DNA of 64,000 nucleotides from Paenibacillus_AB hodogayensis (GCF_039536325.1 NZ_BAAAYO010000021.1:496001-560000), one strand, 5' to 3'; positions 34,623-44,087 are shown, numbered from the stretch's first letter. Translations and numbers: made by a program. Notes: generated by a model not told the origin, from the letters alone.

Positions 34623-35134
34623 GATTGTTTCTTCGTATTCGTTTGACTGCGCAGCAGCCGATTAATGGTCTCGCGACGAAGACCGAGGAATTGTCCAATC
34701 TCGTCTTGGGTCAACACATCCGTCAGAGTGGCCGGTGTGATGTAAGAATGGAACCAGGATTGAAGCTTTTGCAGTTTTTTGGCAGGCGAAACCTCGGTTA
34801 ACTGGTCGATCCGCTGCTGCATCATTCGTAATTTGTCTTGCAACAGCAAAGCGATAGATCGACAACGATCCGGATCTCCATTCAGTTCCTGGTACCACTT
34901 CGCTTCTGGCAAAACATCAATCTCGCAGGTAACGAGAGCTATGGCCGTCCCAAAATAAGGGTTGGGGCTAATTAAGGAATGATGAGGTATGATTTCATCG
35001 GGCACAATGAGATTAACCAAGATCTGTGACCCGTCTTGATGGACCCGAATAATTTTTAATAAGCCGCTCCTTAGGTGATAAAGAGGTCCTGTTTCTCCCT
35101 GCCTAAATAGAGTTTCACCTTTGTGTAGTATCAT
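34619..35134 (-). CDS. Crp/Fnr family transcriptional regulator
   Basis: A 171-residue regulator, shorter than classic Crp (about 210). It begins inside the cNMP-type beta-roll (MILHKGETLFRQGETGPLYHLRSGLLKI), has the dimer helix, and ends with a winged helix containing DEIGQFLGLRRETINRLL, where R-E-x-x-x-R is the DNA-reading motif. It has only two cysteines and no N-terminal Fe-S cluster motif, so it is not a classic Fnr. TTATGGAGG precedes the ATG on the minus strand. It is convergent with hmp, and the hmp upstream region has a Crp/Fnr box, so it is a probable NO- or redox-responsive regulator of hmp. Confidence 0.88.
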   Translation of the reverse strand: MILHKGETLFRQGETGPLYHLRSGLLKIIRVHQDGSQILVNLIVPDEIIPHHSLISPNPYFGTAIALVTCEIDVLPEAKWYQELNGDPDRCRSIALLLQDKLRMMQQRIDQLTEVSPAKKLQKLQSWFHSYITPATLTDVLTQDEIGQFLGLRRETINRLLRSQTNTKKQS

Positions 35135-35164
35135 AAACAGCCTCCATAAGTAAAAATAGCGAAG

Positions 35165-35186
35165 GCCTGCCTGTGCAGGCTTTTTT
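35165..35186. terminator. Hairpin with T-run between the regulator and purF
   Basis: GCCTGC-CTGT-GCAGGC is followed by TTTTTT on the plus strand. It would stop plus-strand transcripts running through from hmp. On the minus strand the same stem lies just after the purF stop but with a poorer T tract, so it may act in both directions. Confidence 0.6.
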
Positions 35187-35204
35187 GCTTTTGCATGAGA
35201 GCTG

Positions 35205-36704
35205 TTAAATTATATCACTCTTGATAAGCGCAGCGTTCCTCTTTTCTTCCGCCTCAACTCGCGTCGGATAGTCATTGTCCAAGCAAGCCAGACACATGCC
35301 ACGATTGTATTCCCCGTCATTGCCACCGACCGCTTCAATAAACCCTTCTTTGCTAATAAATTGCAACGTATCCGCATGGATCAAACGCCGAATTTGCTCC
35401 GTCGAGTTGGATGAGGCGATCAGTTCCTTACGGTCAGGGGTATCGATGCCGTAATAACAAGGGTTCGAAAATGGCGGCGAAGCGACGCATACATGCACCT
35501 CGGTTGCTCCTGCTTCACGCAGCAAAATGACCGCTCGCCGCGTGGTTGTCCCCCGGACAATCGAATCCTCGATCATAATGACGCGTTTGCCTTCGACAAC
35601 TTTGCGTACCGCACTCAGCTTCATCTTCACGCCTTGTTCCCTCAATTCCTGGGAAGGCTGAATGAACGTCCGACCGGTATATTTGTTTTTAATCAAGCCG
35701 AGCTCATAAGGAATGCCTGTCTGCTCCGCATAGCCGATCGCTGCCGAAATACTGGAATCGGGTGCACCGGTCACCACATCGGCATCAATAAACGACTCCA
35801 TCGCCATTGTGCTGCCCATCCGCTTACGCGCGGAATGAAGGTTAATGCCATTAATATTACTGTCAGGACGAGCAAAATAAATATATTCCATCGCACAGAT
35901 CGCGCGGCGCTCCATCGGCGCAAAGCGTTCCGAGCGCAGACCGTCCGCGTCGAGCACAAGTAATTCGCCCAGCTGAACATCGCGCACATAATGAGCTCCT
36001 ACTGTTTCAAATGCACATGTTTCCGAGGAAAATACGTAACCGTCCCCGAGCTCGCCCATCACGAGCGGCCGCAGGCCATTCGGGTCCGACGCGACCAGCA
36101 TTTTGTCATTGGTCATAATGAGGAAAGCATAGCCCCCTGTAATCCGATGCAGGGCATCCTTGGCCGCCGATACAAAATCTTTTCTGGAGCGAGCGATCAG
36201 ATGGGCAATAACCTCGGTGTCGCTCGTCGTTTGGAAAATGGAGCCTTGCAGCTCAAGCTCGCGGCGGATTTCCGGCGCATTGACAATGTTGCCATTCGTC
36301 GCGACAGCCAGATCACCGTCCCGGTATTTGAAGATGAGCGGTTGCGCATTGGCAATGCCTTTGCCGCCAGCAGTTGAATAACGAACATGGCCGATCGCCC
36401 GATCACCAGGCAAAGCTCCAAGCTTCGCCGGATCGAATACTTCCTTGGTCAAGCCCATGCCGCGATGATAGTGAAAACCTTCATTGGCCGTATCCACCGT
36501 ACAAATACCGCAGCTTTCCTCGCCGCGGTGCTGCAGGGCATGCAGGCCATAATAGGAAAGCATAGAAGCGTTCGGATGACCGAACACTCCGAACACTCCA
36601 CACTCTTCCCGCAATTTGTCGAACAAATCATCGCGGCCGTTGCCTTCGTTATAATAATTGCCTGTCCATAGCTTCGGCTGAAGTTGAACTGTTTCTTTAG
36701 ACAT
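35205..36704 (-). CDS. purF: Amidophosphoribosyltransferase
   Basis: A 499-residue enzyme that makes phosphoribosylamine from PRPP and glutamine, the first committed step of purine synthesis. The N-terminal glutaminase has the catalytic Cys after a propeptide (REECGVFGVFG, Cys35). HALQHRGEESCG, GRTFIQPSQ and the PRPP loop RVIMIEDSIVRGTTTR are present, as are the cysteines of the Bacillus-type 4Fe-4S cluster (including CLACLDNDYP). ATG 36704 follows GGAAGGA; an upstream in-frame start at 36815 lies within promoter sequence. Unusually, no other pur genes flank it. A PurBox pair and promoter upstream show PurR-type control. Confidence 0.96.
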   Translation of the reverse strand: MSKETVQLQPKLWTGNYYNEGNGRDDLFDKLREECGVFGVFGHPNASMLSYYGLHALQHRGEESCGICTVDTANEGFHYHRGMGLTKEVFDPAKLGALPGDRAIGHVRYSTAGGKGIANAQPLIFKYRDGDLAVATNGNIVNAPEIRRELELQGSIFQTTSDTEVIAHLIARSRKDFVSAAKDALHRITGGYAFLIMTNDKMLVASDPNGLRPLVMGELGDGYVFSSETCAFETVGAHYVRDVQLGELLVLDADGLRSERFAPMERRAICAMEYIYFARPDSNINGINLHSARKRMGSTMAMESFIDADVVTGAPDSSISAAIGYAEQTGIPYELGLIKNKYTGRTFIQPSQELREQGVKMKLSAVRKVVEGKRVIMIEDSIVRGTTTRRAVILLREAGATEVHVCVASPPFSNPCYYGIDTPDRKELIASSNSTEQIRRLIHADTLQFISKEGFIEAVGGNDGEYNRGMCLACLDNDYPTRVEAEEKRNAALIKSDII

Positions 36705-36796
36705 GGAATCGCATCCTTCCAATCCTATTCCAGTATTAAACAGATCATTCGAATTCGGGTCAATTTCCAAATATATACGATGCTTTAACCTTCTCA

Positions 36797-36825
36797 AGCT
36801 TATCAATGCTAACACGGCTTGTCAA
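36797..36825 (-). promoter_or_regulatory. Sigma-A type promoter of purF
   Basis: On the minus strand TTGACA (36825-36820) and TAAGCT (36802-36797) are spaced by 17 bases. The -35 is perfect and the -10 is weak. It lies about 93 bases upstream of the purF start. Confidence 0.5.
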
Positions 36826-36830
36826 CAATA

Positions 36831-36873
36831 AAAGCGAACATTATTTAATATAAAAGAAATATAGTTCGTGTTT
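36831..36873. promoter_or_regulatory. PurBox pair (PurR operator) upstream of purF
   Basis: Two 13-bp boxes in inverted orientation, AAAGCGAACATTA on the plus strand (36831-36843) and AAACACGAACTAT on the minus strand (36873-36861), share the central CGAAC and AT-rich flanks of the Bacillus PurBox (AWWWCCGAACWWT). They are separated by 17 bases, the spacing known for PurR. They lie immediately upstream of the -35 element. Confidence 0.75.
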
Positions 36874-36879
36874 TATGGG

Positions 36880-37390
36880 TTTTTTATGTGGTTTATTTCA
36901 ATTTCAGCCCATTTCAATGCCTTTTTATATGTAGGAGAGCAGGCGTAGCGACACTTTCATGTAACGCTATAACTCGTACAGGGGAGCGGAAGAACTGCAT
37001 GTGAGCGTGCGCTGGGAAGTTCGGTTGAACTTGTTGGCGAGTAGTTGGCTCATATCATTGGAGGCGGATCGAGGGTAACTTAAAGCGGTTGATACCAGAT
37101 GGGTTAACAACGAAGCGCTGACAGGAGCATTTGGAATGTAAAGATACGCCCTTCCGATCCTCTAGAGGGACAATTGCAGCAGATCTACAAAAGAACGCTA
37201 GTTTGCCGTCAGCCCGATGTTTTTTGCAGCTAGCAGGAACGATAGCACAAAAGGATACCGGAATCAAAATAATAGCGTATTGCCTATAGTCGAATTGGAA
37301 CCGTTACACGTGAGCGAAAACATACCGGAAGGGTAGCTTGTGGCATTACGCCAGCACAGCGGGGCTGTGTTTGTTTCACGAGAGCAAGCC
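36880..37390. other. Gene-free stretch
   Basis: About 510 bases between the purF regulatory region and the terminator of the MBL hydrolase gene. Several short frames occur on both strands, but none has a ribosome binding site with protein-like sequence. I see no recognisable RNA gene or repeat here. Confidence 0.5.
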
Positions 37391-37435
37391 TAAAAGGCAC
37401 CCTGATACGACCCGGAAGTCGAAGTAGAGGGTGCC
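37391..37435 (-). terminator. Terminator of the MBL hydrolase gene
   Basis: On the minus strand GGCACCCT (37435-37428) pairs with AGGGTGCC (37403-37396) across a long loop, followed by TTTTA. It lies about 30 bases after the stop of the hydrolase gene. Confidence 0.65.
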
Positions 37436-37465
37436 TAGGGTGCAGCCAATGGTCTTCTTCTGACG

Positions 37466-38416
37466 CTACACGATTAAAGTCTCGCCAAGAAGCAGTGTCT
37501 GTAGTCTGTGAGCTTCAAGATCGAGCCTCTCCCACTCCTGATGCAGGCGGGAAAGCGCCTCGTCTGCAGTATCGTCAGCCAGCCTGAAGGCTCCATAGTG
37601 CATGGGGATGAAGACTTCCCCCTTAACATCCATAAATGCTTGTACGGCCTCCTCGGGTGTTACATGTTGCATGGACATGAACCACTCCGGCTCATAAGCG
37701 CCAATCGGCATCAGCACATATTGCAGACTTCCATAACGCTCGCCAATCTGCTTGAAACCGTCAAAGTAGCCGCTGTCGCCGGCGAAATAAATGCTGCCGT
37801 CTTTGCCCCCGGTGGAGTTTCTCTCATCTCCCTCGCCTTCAATGATCCACCCGCCCCAGTGAGAGGTGTTGGTGTCCCAGAGCGTACGGCGCGTCCAGTG
37901 CTGTGCGGGCACAAAATGAAACACTGCTCCACGGACCGCAATGCTTCCCCACCAGGGAAGCTCTGTTACGGCCGTAAAGCCCTTGCGCCGCATCATGCCT
38001 CCGAGTCCCTCGGGCACGAGCAGCTGCGGGCGGCCCGGCATGGCCCGCAAGGAGCTGACATGCAGGTGATCGTAATGGCCGTGCGACAACAGAATTACGT
38101 CGATCTCCGGCAGCTCACTGATCGAGAGGCCCGGCTCCGTGAGCCGCTTGGCAAAGCCCATGCGGGAAGCCCAGACAGGATCGGTCACGATATTGAGACC
38201 TGCTTTCTGCAGCAGGAAGGTCGAATGTCCAATCCAGGTAATCGTCGTTTGTTCACGGTTCGTTCGCAACAAATCAAGCTGTTTGTCCGGGCTTTGCGAT
38301 ACAGTAAAGCTGAGATCCTTTACCTTCGCCTTCCGCTCCTTTTGCCACTTGCGCACATCCTGCAAAGAATTAACCTTCGCCTCGGCATTCATATTGGCAT
38401 ATCTTTTTCTGGCCAC
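37466..38416 (-). CDS. MBL-fold metal-dependent hydrolase (NAPE-PLD/UlaG-like)
   Basis: A 316-residue cytoplasmic metallo-beta-lactamase-fold hydrolase. Metal motifs are WIGHSTFLL, LSHGHYDHLH (the HxHxDH signature), PAQHWTRR, YFAGDSGYFDGF and PMHYGAF. The order and the W..HST start resemble N-acyl-phosphatidylethanolamine phospholipase D-like and UlaG-like enzymes. The GTG start at 38416 is chosen because GGGAGG sits eight bases upstream on the minus strand; an in-frame ATG at 38446 lies upstream of that site. The substrate is unknown, possibly a phosphodiester or lactone. It stands alone with its own terminator. Confidence 0.82.
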   Translation of the reverse strand: MARKRYANMNAEAKVNSLQDVRKWQKERKAKVKDLSFTVSQSPDKQLDLLRTNREQTTITWIGHSTFLLQKAGLNIVTDPVWASRMGFAKRLTEPGLSISELPEIDVILLSHGHYDHLHVSSLRAMPGRPQLLVPEGLGGMMRRKGFTAVTELPWWGSIAVRGAVFHFVPAQHWTRRTLWDTNTSHWGGWIIEGEGDERNSTGGKDGSIYFAGDSGYFDGFKQIGERYGSLQYVLMPIGAYEPEWFMSMQHVTPEEAVQAFMDVKGEVFIPMHYGAFRLADDTADEALSRLHQEWERLDLEAHRLQTLLLGETLIV

Positions 38417-38749
38417 GCTCCGAGCCTCCCAAATAGGTATATACAAGCATCATAACATGACCTTCTCATGGAGGAAAATTCGGCATACGCAAGATTAACT
38501 CGCATAGGACGATACAACGGTAGGAGATTAGGTTGCCAGTCGCCGCTCCTGCCGGAAAACATCTCCCTCATGCGCAAAATGGATGACAACTAAAATAAAA
38601 CTAGGGAGAGGGGATTCATGTGCTCAGGAAGACAAGTAAACGCCGGAATCGGAACATAACGTCTTTGCCTCAAGAAAAATTAATTAATGCCATAAAATAT
38701 TAATAATACGAAGTAAAGCCATGGAAGGAAGAGCGATGGGGTGGAGCGG

Positions 38750-39016
38750 ATGAACGAAAGAAAGGTCCGAGTTGCGATTGTCGGTTGCGGAGGCATTTCG
38801 TCCAGCCAGTTTATCGGCATCGAGCGGGAACAAAATACGGGGTGACGGACTTCACGGATTACGAAAGGCTGCTCGCCGACCCGGGCATCGACGTCGTCTA
38901 CCTGCACACTGAGCGGGCTGCTCGCGGAGCAAGCGATCCGGGCCGCCGAGGCGGGCAAACATGTCGTATGCGAAAAACCGCTGGCGATCCGGGAATCAAT
39001 TCGCAATAGAGGATAG
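38750..39016 (+). pseudogene. Gfo/Idh/MocA oxidoreductase, decayed
   Basis: A GGGGTGGAG site precedes ATG 38750 and a genuine Rossmann start (VRVAIVGCGGISSSQF). The frame then breaks after about 24 codons. Further family pieces follow in other frames: VTDFTDYERLLADPGIDVVYLHT, then AIRAAEAGKHVVCEKPLAIRE, which carries the EKP motif. Internal segments are missing. The remaining two thirds of the gene are gone, and the sequence runs into the tail of an unrelated membrane protein at 39058. Confidence 0.8.
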
Positions 39017-39057
39017 CATTTTAGGATGGTTGGTGAACGCCATACAGATCATATCAT

Positions 39058-39138
39058 TGTTTATGCGTCGCAATTGCGCTAGGGCTTGTCTTTTCAGAGG
39101 TGCTCCATCTGTTTGCGCGGCGCAAGTTCAAATGGTAG
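39058..39138 (+). pseudogene. C-terminal fragment of a membrane protein gene (copy B)
   Basis: An open hydrophobic tail (VAIALGLVFSEVLHLF) ends FARRKFKW and TAG at 39136-39138, without start or ribosome binding site. It is the counterpart of the fragment at 3647-3733, and the two share following sequence and terminator (about 80% by eye). This points to a duplicated gene family of which only 3' ends survive here. Confidence 0.5.
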
Positions 39139-39171
39139 ACGGGACTCCAAATAGGCAGGGAACGACACATA

Positions 39172-39208
39172 GAGCGACTTGAGAGATTTCTCTTGTTCGC
39201 TCTTTTTG
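39172..39208 (+). terminator. Rho-independent terminator (copy B)
   Basis: GAGCGACTTGAGAG and CTCTTGTTCGCTC form an imperfect stem with an ATTT loop, followed by TTTTT. It is homologous to the terminator at 3765-3800. Confidence 0.7.
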
Positions 39209-39247
39209 TTGCGCGGACTTTTCATCCTCCAAGTAGGTTGTTGAGCA

Positions 39248-39271
39248 CGGAGGCGGATTGTTCCGCCTCCG
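39248..39271. repeat. Perfect 10-bp hairpin
   Basis: CGGAGGCGGA-TTGT-TCCGCCTCCG is a GC-rich perfect stem with a four-base loop, without a following T-run. Function unknown; possibly a relic terminator. The surrounding 39209-39458 holds no supportable gene. Confidence 0.5.
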
Positions 39272-39458
39272 GCACACGATTAGCCGGCAATATGCAGATC
39301 GTTCGTTTTTATGCGGATCATCCGAAAATACGACATTGCTGCGATTATATACGGTACAGGGGTCAGCGGATACACTTGGAGATGGCCGGCACGGTTCGAT
39401 TGCGCCTCAGGTATAAGCCCGGCAAAGTTATTTGCGGAAAGGAGGTAAAAAGAAAGCG

Positions 39459-39634
39459 GCGTATTGCTAACAGCTTGTTGCACGATAAGCATATTCGATC
39501 CGGAACGAACGATTTGAGCTAGGGGGCTTACCCACCATGAGTAAAAAGCGGGCTGGTCGCGGCGGAAGTCCTTGTGTCCGCCACTAACGGATGATGAGTG
39601 GCTGCGAACGGGAACAGGCGGCGATGCGATGAGC
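39459..39634 (+). pseudogene. Decayed duplicate of a binding-protein gene 5' end
   Basis: This stretch aligns with 42419-42609, the leader, ribosome-binding region and signal-peptide coding part of the binding-protein gene at 42496. Shared strings include GGGGGCTTA before the ATG and GCTGCGAACGGG at the lipobox. In this copy the reading frame after ATG 39537 is broken by indels and an early stop, and the rest of the gene is absent. Confidence 0.7.
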
Positions 39635-39642
39635 CAAACAAT

Positions 39643-39656
39643 TTAAAGCGCTTACT
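39643..39656 (+). promoter_or_regulatory. Candidate cre (CcpA) site
   Basis: TTAAAGCGCTTACT differs from an ideal cre (TGAAAGCGCTTACA) at two positions. It lies 30 bases before the start of the beta-helix gene, consistent with carbon catabolite repression of this now broken cluster. Confidence 0.45.
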
Positions 39657-39685
39657 TTTACGTTAAACTACAGGAGATGATGAAC

Positions 39686-41165
39686 ATGGATCGTAGAAAA
39701 ATGTTGGCAGCGATCGGTGTCGCAGGAGCTTCTGCTCTATTGGGGAAGTCGCTGCAAACGGTACAAGCCTCTTCGGTAACGGAAATGGTGTATGGAACAG
39801 GCCCTTCTCAAGCGGACGAGGTGAATTATAAGTATGCAAGCGAAGCGGTCTAGCGGAACGAACGGTTGCCGAACGGTTGCGAGACCGGGTTAGTGTCAGA
39901 GATTACGGGGCCCGCGGCGATGGGAACACCAACGACACGGCGGCCATCAATGCGGCGATTAATGCCGTTTTTGCGGCAGGGGGAGGCACCGTTTACGTTC
40001 CGAAAGGAACGTATCTGATTGATGCCGTACGGCCAACCGGGAATATAGCAGGCGGTGTGCAATTAAAAAGCCGTGTGACGCTTGTTCTTGACCAGGGCGC
40101 TGTGCTTCAAGCTTTGCCCAATAACCAAACCCTTACCATGGTTATTGCCATGTTCAATTGTGTCCGTGCAGGTGTCATTGGCGGCACAATAATCGGAGAA
40201 CGGGACACCCATATCGGGACAACCGGGGAATGGGGCATGGGCATCTATTTGAATAACAGCAAGCAATCGTTTATTCAGGGGGTACACATTCGCAATTGCT
40301 GGGGAGATGGAATCTTTGTGCGGGCGTCTTTGGGTACGATTGCCCATTGCGTATGCGATAACAATCGGCGACAAGGCATGAGCATCGTAGACGCCAACGA
40401 TTTGTACATCTACGACTGTATCTTCCAATTACGAAAGGAACGGCTCCGGAAGCAGGGGTCGATATTGAACCGGACTACACAACGGATCGCATTCGCCATA
40501 TCGTGTTTGAAAAATGCCAGTTTCTGAACAATGAAGGTCGCGGCTTTGTGGCAGATATTCGGAATAGTGCCGTTTGCGAGCATGTGCAGTTGATCGACTG
40601 TGTGTCGCAAGGAAACAAGAAGCATTCTGCTGTCATCTTAACACGGGGAGGTGCCACAACGCGTCATTTTACGTTTCGAGGCTGCCATTTGGAGGACATT
40701 CGCTTGGGCGTGACAGCAGGTCTGGAACCGCTCGACTCCATCGTTATGGATCAGGTGACCTGCAAAGGGATTGAGTGTTGGAATGTCCATAGCACCGTGA
40801 TTGCAAACAGCTTCGTCATCAGCGGCGGCGTCACCTTTCAGGATTCAAGCGATGTCGTCCTGACACAGACGACCATTGCAAACGCTCCTGCAAATGCCGT
40901 TTCATTTTTACCGGGCATGAGCAGATGGATCACACTGAATCAGCTTACGATTCGTCAAGCCGTCGGCTCCGGCATCGTAGGTGGCGGGCATCATGGAGCG
41001 ATCGCCAACAATGTGATCGCCAATCATCAACTGTACGGTATCGATGCAGAACCGAGTCTGCAATCCAATCTTGTAACAGCGAATCGAGTATCGGGGAACG
41101 GTACGGCTGCAGTTCGGGGCTTAACGGATCCGAGTCACGTGATCGCCAATAATATCGGCTTCTAA
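39686..41165 (+). pseudogene. Pectate-lyase-superfamily (right-handed beta-helix) protein, broken by two frameshifts
   Basis: ATG 39686 after AGGAGATG opens a twin-arginine signal (MDRRKMLAAIGVAGASALLG). The frame stops at 39850-39852. The protein resumes in the next frame as SVRDYGARGDGNTNDTAAINAAI, the hallmark start of Pectate_lyase_3 proteins, and a single missing base near 39852 restores continuity. A second one-base loss near 40428 separates YIYDCIFQ from GTAPEAGVDIEPDYTTD. After that the helix repeats run intact to the TAA at 41163-41165. Restored, it would be an exported enzyme of about 490 residues acting on a polysaccharide. As given it is a pseudogene or carries sequencing errors. 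Confidence 0.85.
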
Positions 41166-41191
41166 TTCAATTTAATAGGGGGTACATACAA

Positions 41192-42395
41192 ATGATACGC
41201 AAAAACTTGATGTGGCTGTTGAGTATGTTGGTCGTGACGTCGATGGCTGTCGGCTGCAGTAAAACGGAGCCTGCGGGGACAGTTAATCCCGATGCGCAGC
41301 AGCCTGCGGCAGAAAAACAGCCGGATCCGGTGAAGGTTAGTCTTTACATTCACAATAACATTGTCGATGATGCGGATTTGCAGAAGTATATTGTGGAGCC
41401 GTTGCAGAAAAAGCTCCCCCATATTACTCTTCAGGTGACTCGTTCCGGTGCGGGAACGACCATCCAGGATGTATTAGCGACGGGGAGCTTCCCGGATCTC
41501 ATCATCACGAGCAATGCTTACATGACAGAGTTTACGGATGTCGGTTTGCAATCCGACATTGCTAAGGAAATCAAATCGCAAAATGTGGACGTAAGCCGTG
41601 TGGAGCCGATCCTGTTGGAAGCCATGCGAATGAACAGTCCGTCAGGCCAGCTGTATGGTCTGCCGATTCGCCAAAATTTGGGCGTGATGATCTACAATCA
41701 GGATGTGTTCGATAAATTCGGTGTTCCGTACCCGACCGATGGCATGACATTCGAGCAGGTGGTGGAAACGGCCAAGAAGCTGACACGTATCGAAGGGAAT
41801 ACGCAATATATCGGTTTCGATCCCGGTAATGTTCCGAACAACGTATCTACATCTCTTGCCCTTCCGTTTGCCGATCCGAAGACGCACAAGGCTTCGTTCG
41901 ATGCAATCGACATGGGTGCTCGGCGTCGCCGTTGCGGCAAGCCAAAACAAATACGACGGGATGAAATGGGATCTGGTCGCCAATCCGAACTTCAAAGGGC
42001 ATGTCGGCGAAGGGCGTGAAGCGGATGTGCATTTAATGATGATTTCCAGTCTGGCTAAACAACGTGCTGCTGCGATGGACGTAATGAAGATGATGATATC
42101 GGACGATGTCCAGAAGATGTTTTCGGAGGATGGACGCCCGAGCGTATTGACGAGCGGGGAGATTCAGAAAAAGTACGCAGCTAATATCGTGCAATTCAAA
42201 GGGAAAAATATTGATGCGGCGTTCAAAACAAAGCCGATTCGTCCGCATGAGGTGACGCCGTATGATACGAAATTGAGAGCTTTGGTGGATAATGCCAAAT
42301 CCGACATTGCGATTGGCGGCAAAGATCTGAACACCTTTGTACGCGATTTACAAGAAAAGGCGAACAAAGAGATTGAAAGCATGTTAAAGAAATAA
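41192..42395 (+). pseudogene. ABC solute-binding lipoprotein with internal deletion and frameshift
   Basis: ATG 41192 follows AGGGGG. The signal peptide ends in a VGCSK lipobox. The frame is good through FDKFGVPYPTDGMTFEQVVETAKKLTR and DPKTHKASFDAI (near 41910), then leaves frame. The matching C-terminal half resumes one frame over at about 41915 (WVLGVAVAASQNKYDGMKWDL) and ends at 42395. Comparison with the homologue at 27193-28503 shows that about 45 residues around the junction are missing. The protein is therefore deleted and frameshifted, and cannot fold as a binding protein. Confidence 0.85.
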
Positions 42396-42495
42396 GGAAA
42401 ATGTTGTAAAAAGATGTCGCGTAACGCTAACAGGTTGTTGTACGATACGCATATCCAATCTGGAACGAGCGATTTGGGCTGGGGGGCTTATCACA

Positions 42496-44087
42496 ATGAG
42501 AAAAAACGGGCTGATCGCTGCGACAGCCCTTTTGTCCGCCGCAGCATGGATGATGTGCGGCTGCGAACGGGAAGCGGGCGGCACCGACGGGACTGATGCG
42601 ATAAAGAGCGATATGCCCGTGCTGCGGGTGGCGACGCTCGACAACTATTTTTCTTCCAAAAGTTACGCGGATAATTTGCCCGTATGGCGGGAGATCGAGA
42701 AGCGCACCGGCGTCAAAATCGCCTGGGAAGTGGTCCCGAGAGATCAGTTCGGCGATGTGATGAGGCTGAGGCTGTCGAAGGGGACGGATCTGCCGGATAT
42801 TTTCCATATCCCGGAGATCGATCCCGTCCGGCTGGCGGGCAAAGGAACGATTCTTCCCCTCGATGAGCTGATCTCGAAGCATGCCCGAACATTGCCGCCT
42901 TTTTGCGTGAACATCCGGAAGTCGACAAAGTGATGCGTTTACCGGACGGAAAGCTGTATGCGCTCGCATCCGTTGTGACCGGTGTCGTCTATACCGATCC
43001 GTACAGTCTGATGATCCGTAAAGATTGGCTCGACCGACTTGGACTCCGAGAGCCGACAAATTTGGATGAATGGTACGCCGTCTTGAAGGCGTTCAAGGAA
43101 CACGACCCGAACGGCAACGGATTGGCGGACGAAATTCCGCTGTTGCCCGATACGGGTCTGAGGGGGCTGATGCTGTTCGGCAGCTCGGTTGGCCATCATT
43201 TGTTTTACAGTGAAGGTTTTTATCCGGATGCGGACGGCAAGGTGAAGTACGAATGGCTGTCCCCGGAAACGAAGCGGCTGGTGGAATGGTGGCGCCGCTT
43301 GTATGGCGAAGGGCTGCTGGCGCCCGATTTTTTGACGAAAACGCCGGATTCGTTTGTATCCGAGGTGGCGGGAGGGCGTGTAGGCGCACTTAACGGATTT
43401 TTGAACACGCGGTCGAAATACGAATCGGGCAACCGCGAGGCCGGCTACCCCGGATCCGAATGGGAGATGACCGCTCCGCCCGGAGGTTTGGGACGCGACG
43501 GATTTTATGAAATATACGGCCCTATCAGCTCGTGGTTCGGCATATCCGCGAGCAGTCCGAGTCCGGAGCTGGCGATCCGCTGGCTCGATTATATTTACGC
43601 TAGCGAGGAGGGCAGCCGAATCATCAATTTCGGCGTCGAAGGGCTGAGCTTTACGATGTCGGACGGAAAGCCGAAATTTACCGAGTATGCGGTCCACAAT
43701 CCGGACGGTCTGGACTTGACCCGATTCCTGCGCTCTATCGGGGCGATGCCGACATTGCCGTGGATTCGCGCGGATCATGGCCCCTTGTCGCTTGAGCCGC
43801 AGGCGATGCTCGATTCCGATCCGGTCGGGGCGGAGCAGGCTCGTAAAATCAAGCCCTATCTGATCAACTCGATCTCGATCTCTCTCCCTGCTCCCGAGGA
43901 GAAAGAAACGGAGGTGCTGTATGGCGAACCGCTGCGCACCTATGTCGATTCGACCCTGATGCGCTACATCACCGGAGCGGAAGCCATCGATTGGGACCGG
44001 TTCGAGAAAACGGTATATTCGCTCGGGCTGAAGCACGTGCTTCAGGCGAAGCAGCGGCAGTATGACCGGTATAACGGAGTACCATAA
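42496..44087 (+). pseudogene. ABC solute-binding lipoprotein split by one missing base
   Basis: ATG 42496 follows GGGGGG. The signal peptide and lipobox (MMCGCE) lead into LRVATLDNYFSSKSYADNLPVW and TDLPDIFHI. The frame shifts at the CCC run 42884-42886: one extra C would join ISKHAPN to IAAFLREHPEVDKVM. The rest (YALASVVTGVVYTDPYSLMIRKDWLDRLGL..., ELAIRWLDYIYASEEG) is intact to 44087. Restored, it is a binding protein of about 530 residues of the LipO/YtcQ-like type found next to membrane AraC regulators. The lesion in a homopolymer could be a real mutation or a read error. Confidence 0.85.

Noticed and set aside
39193..39522. A 109-codon plus-strand frame across the terminator and hairpin region
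   Set aside because: It runs through a terminator, a GC hairpin and a decayed duplicate leader, with no protein character.
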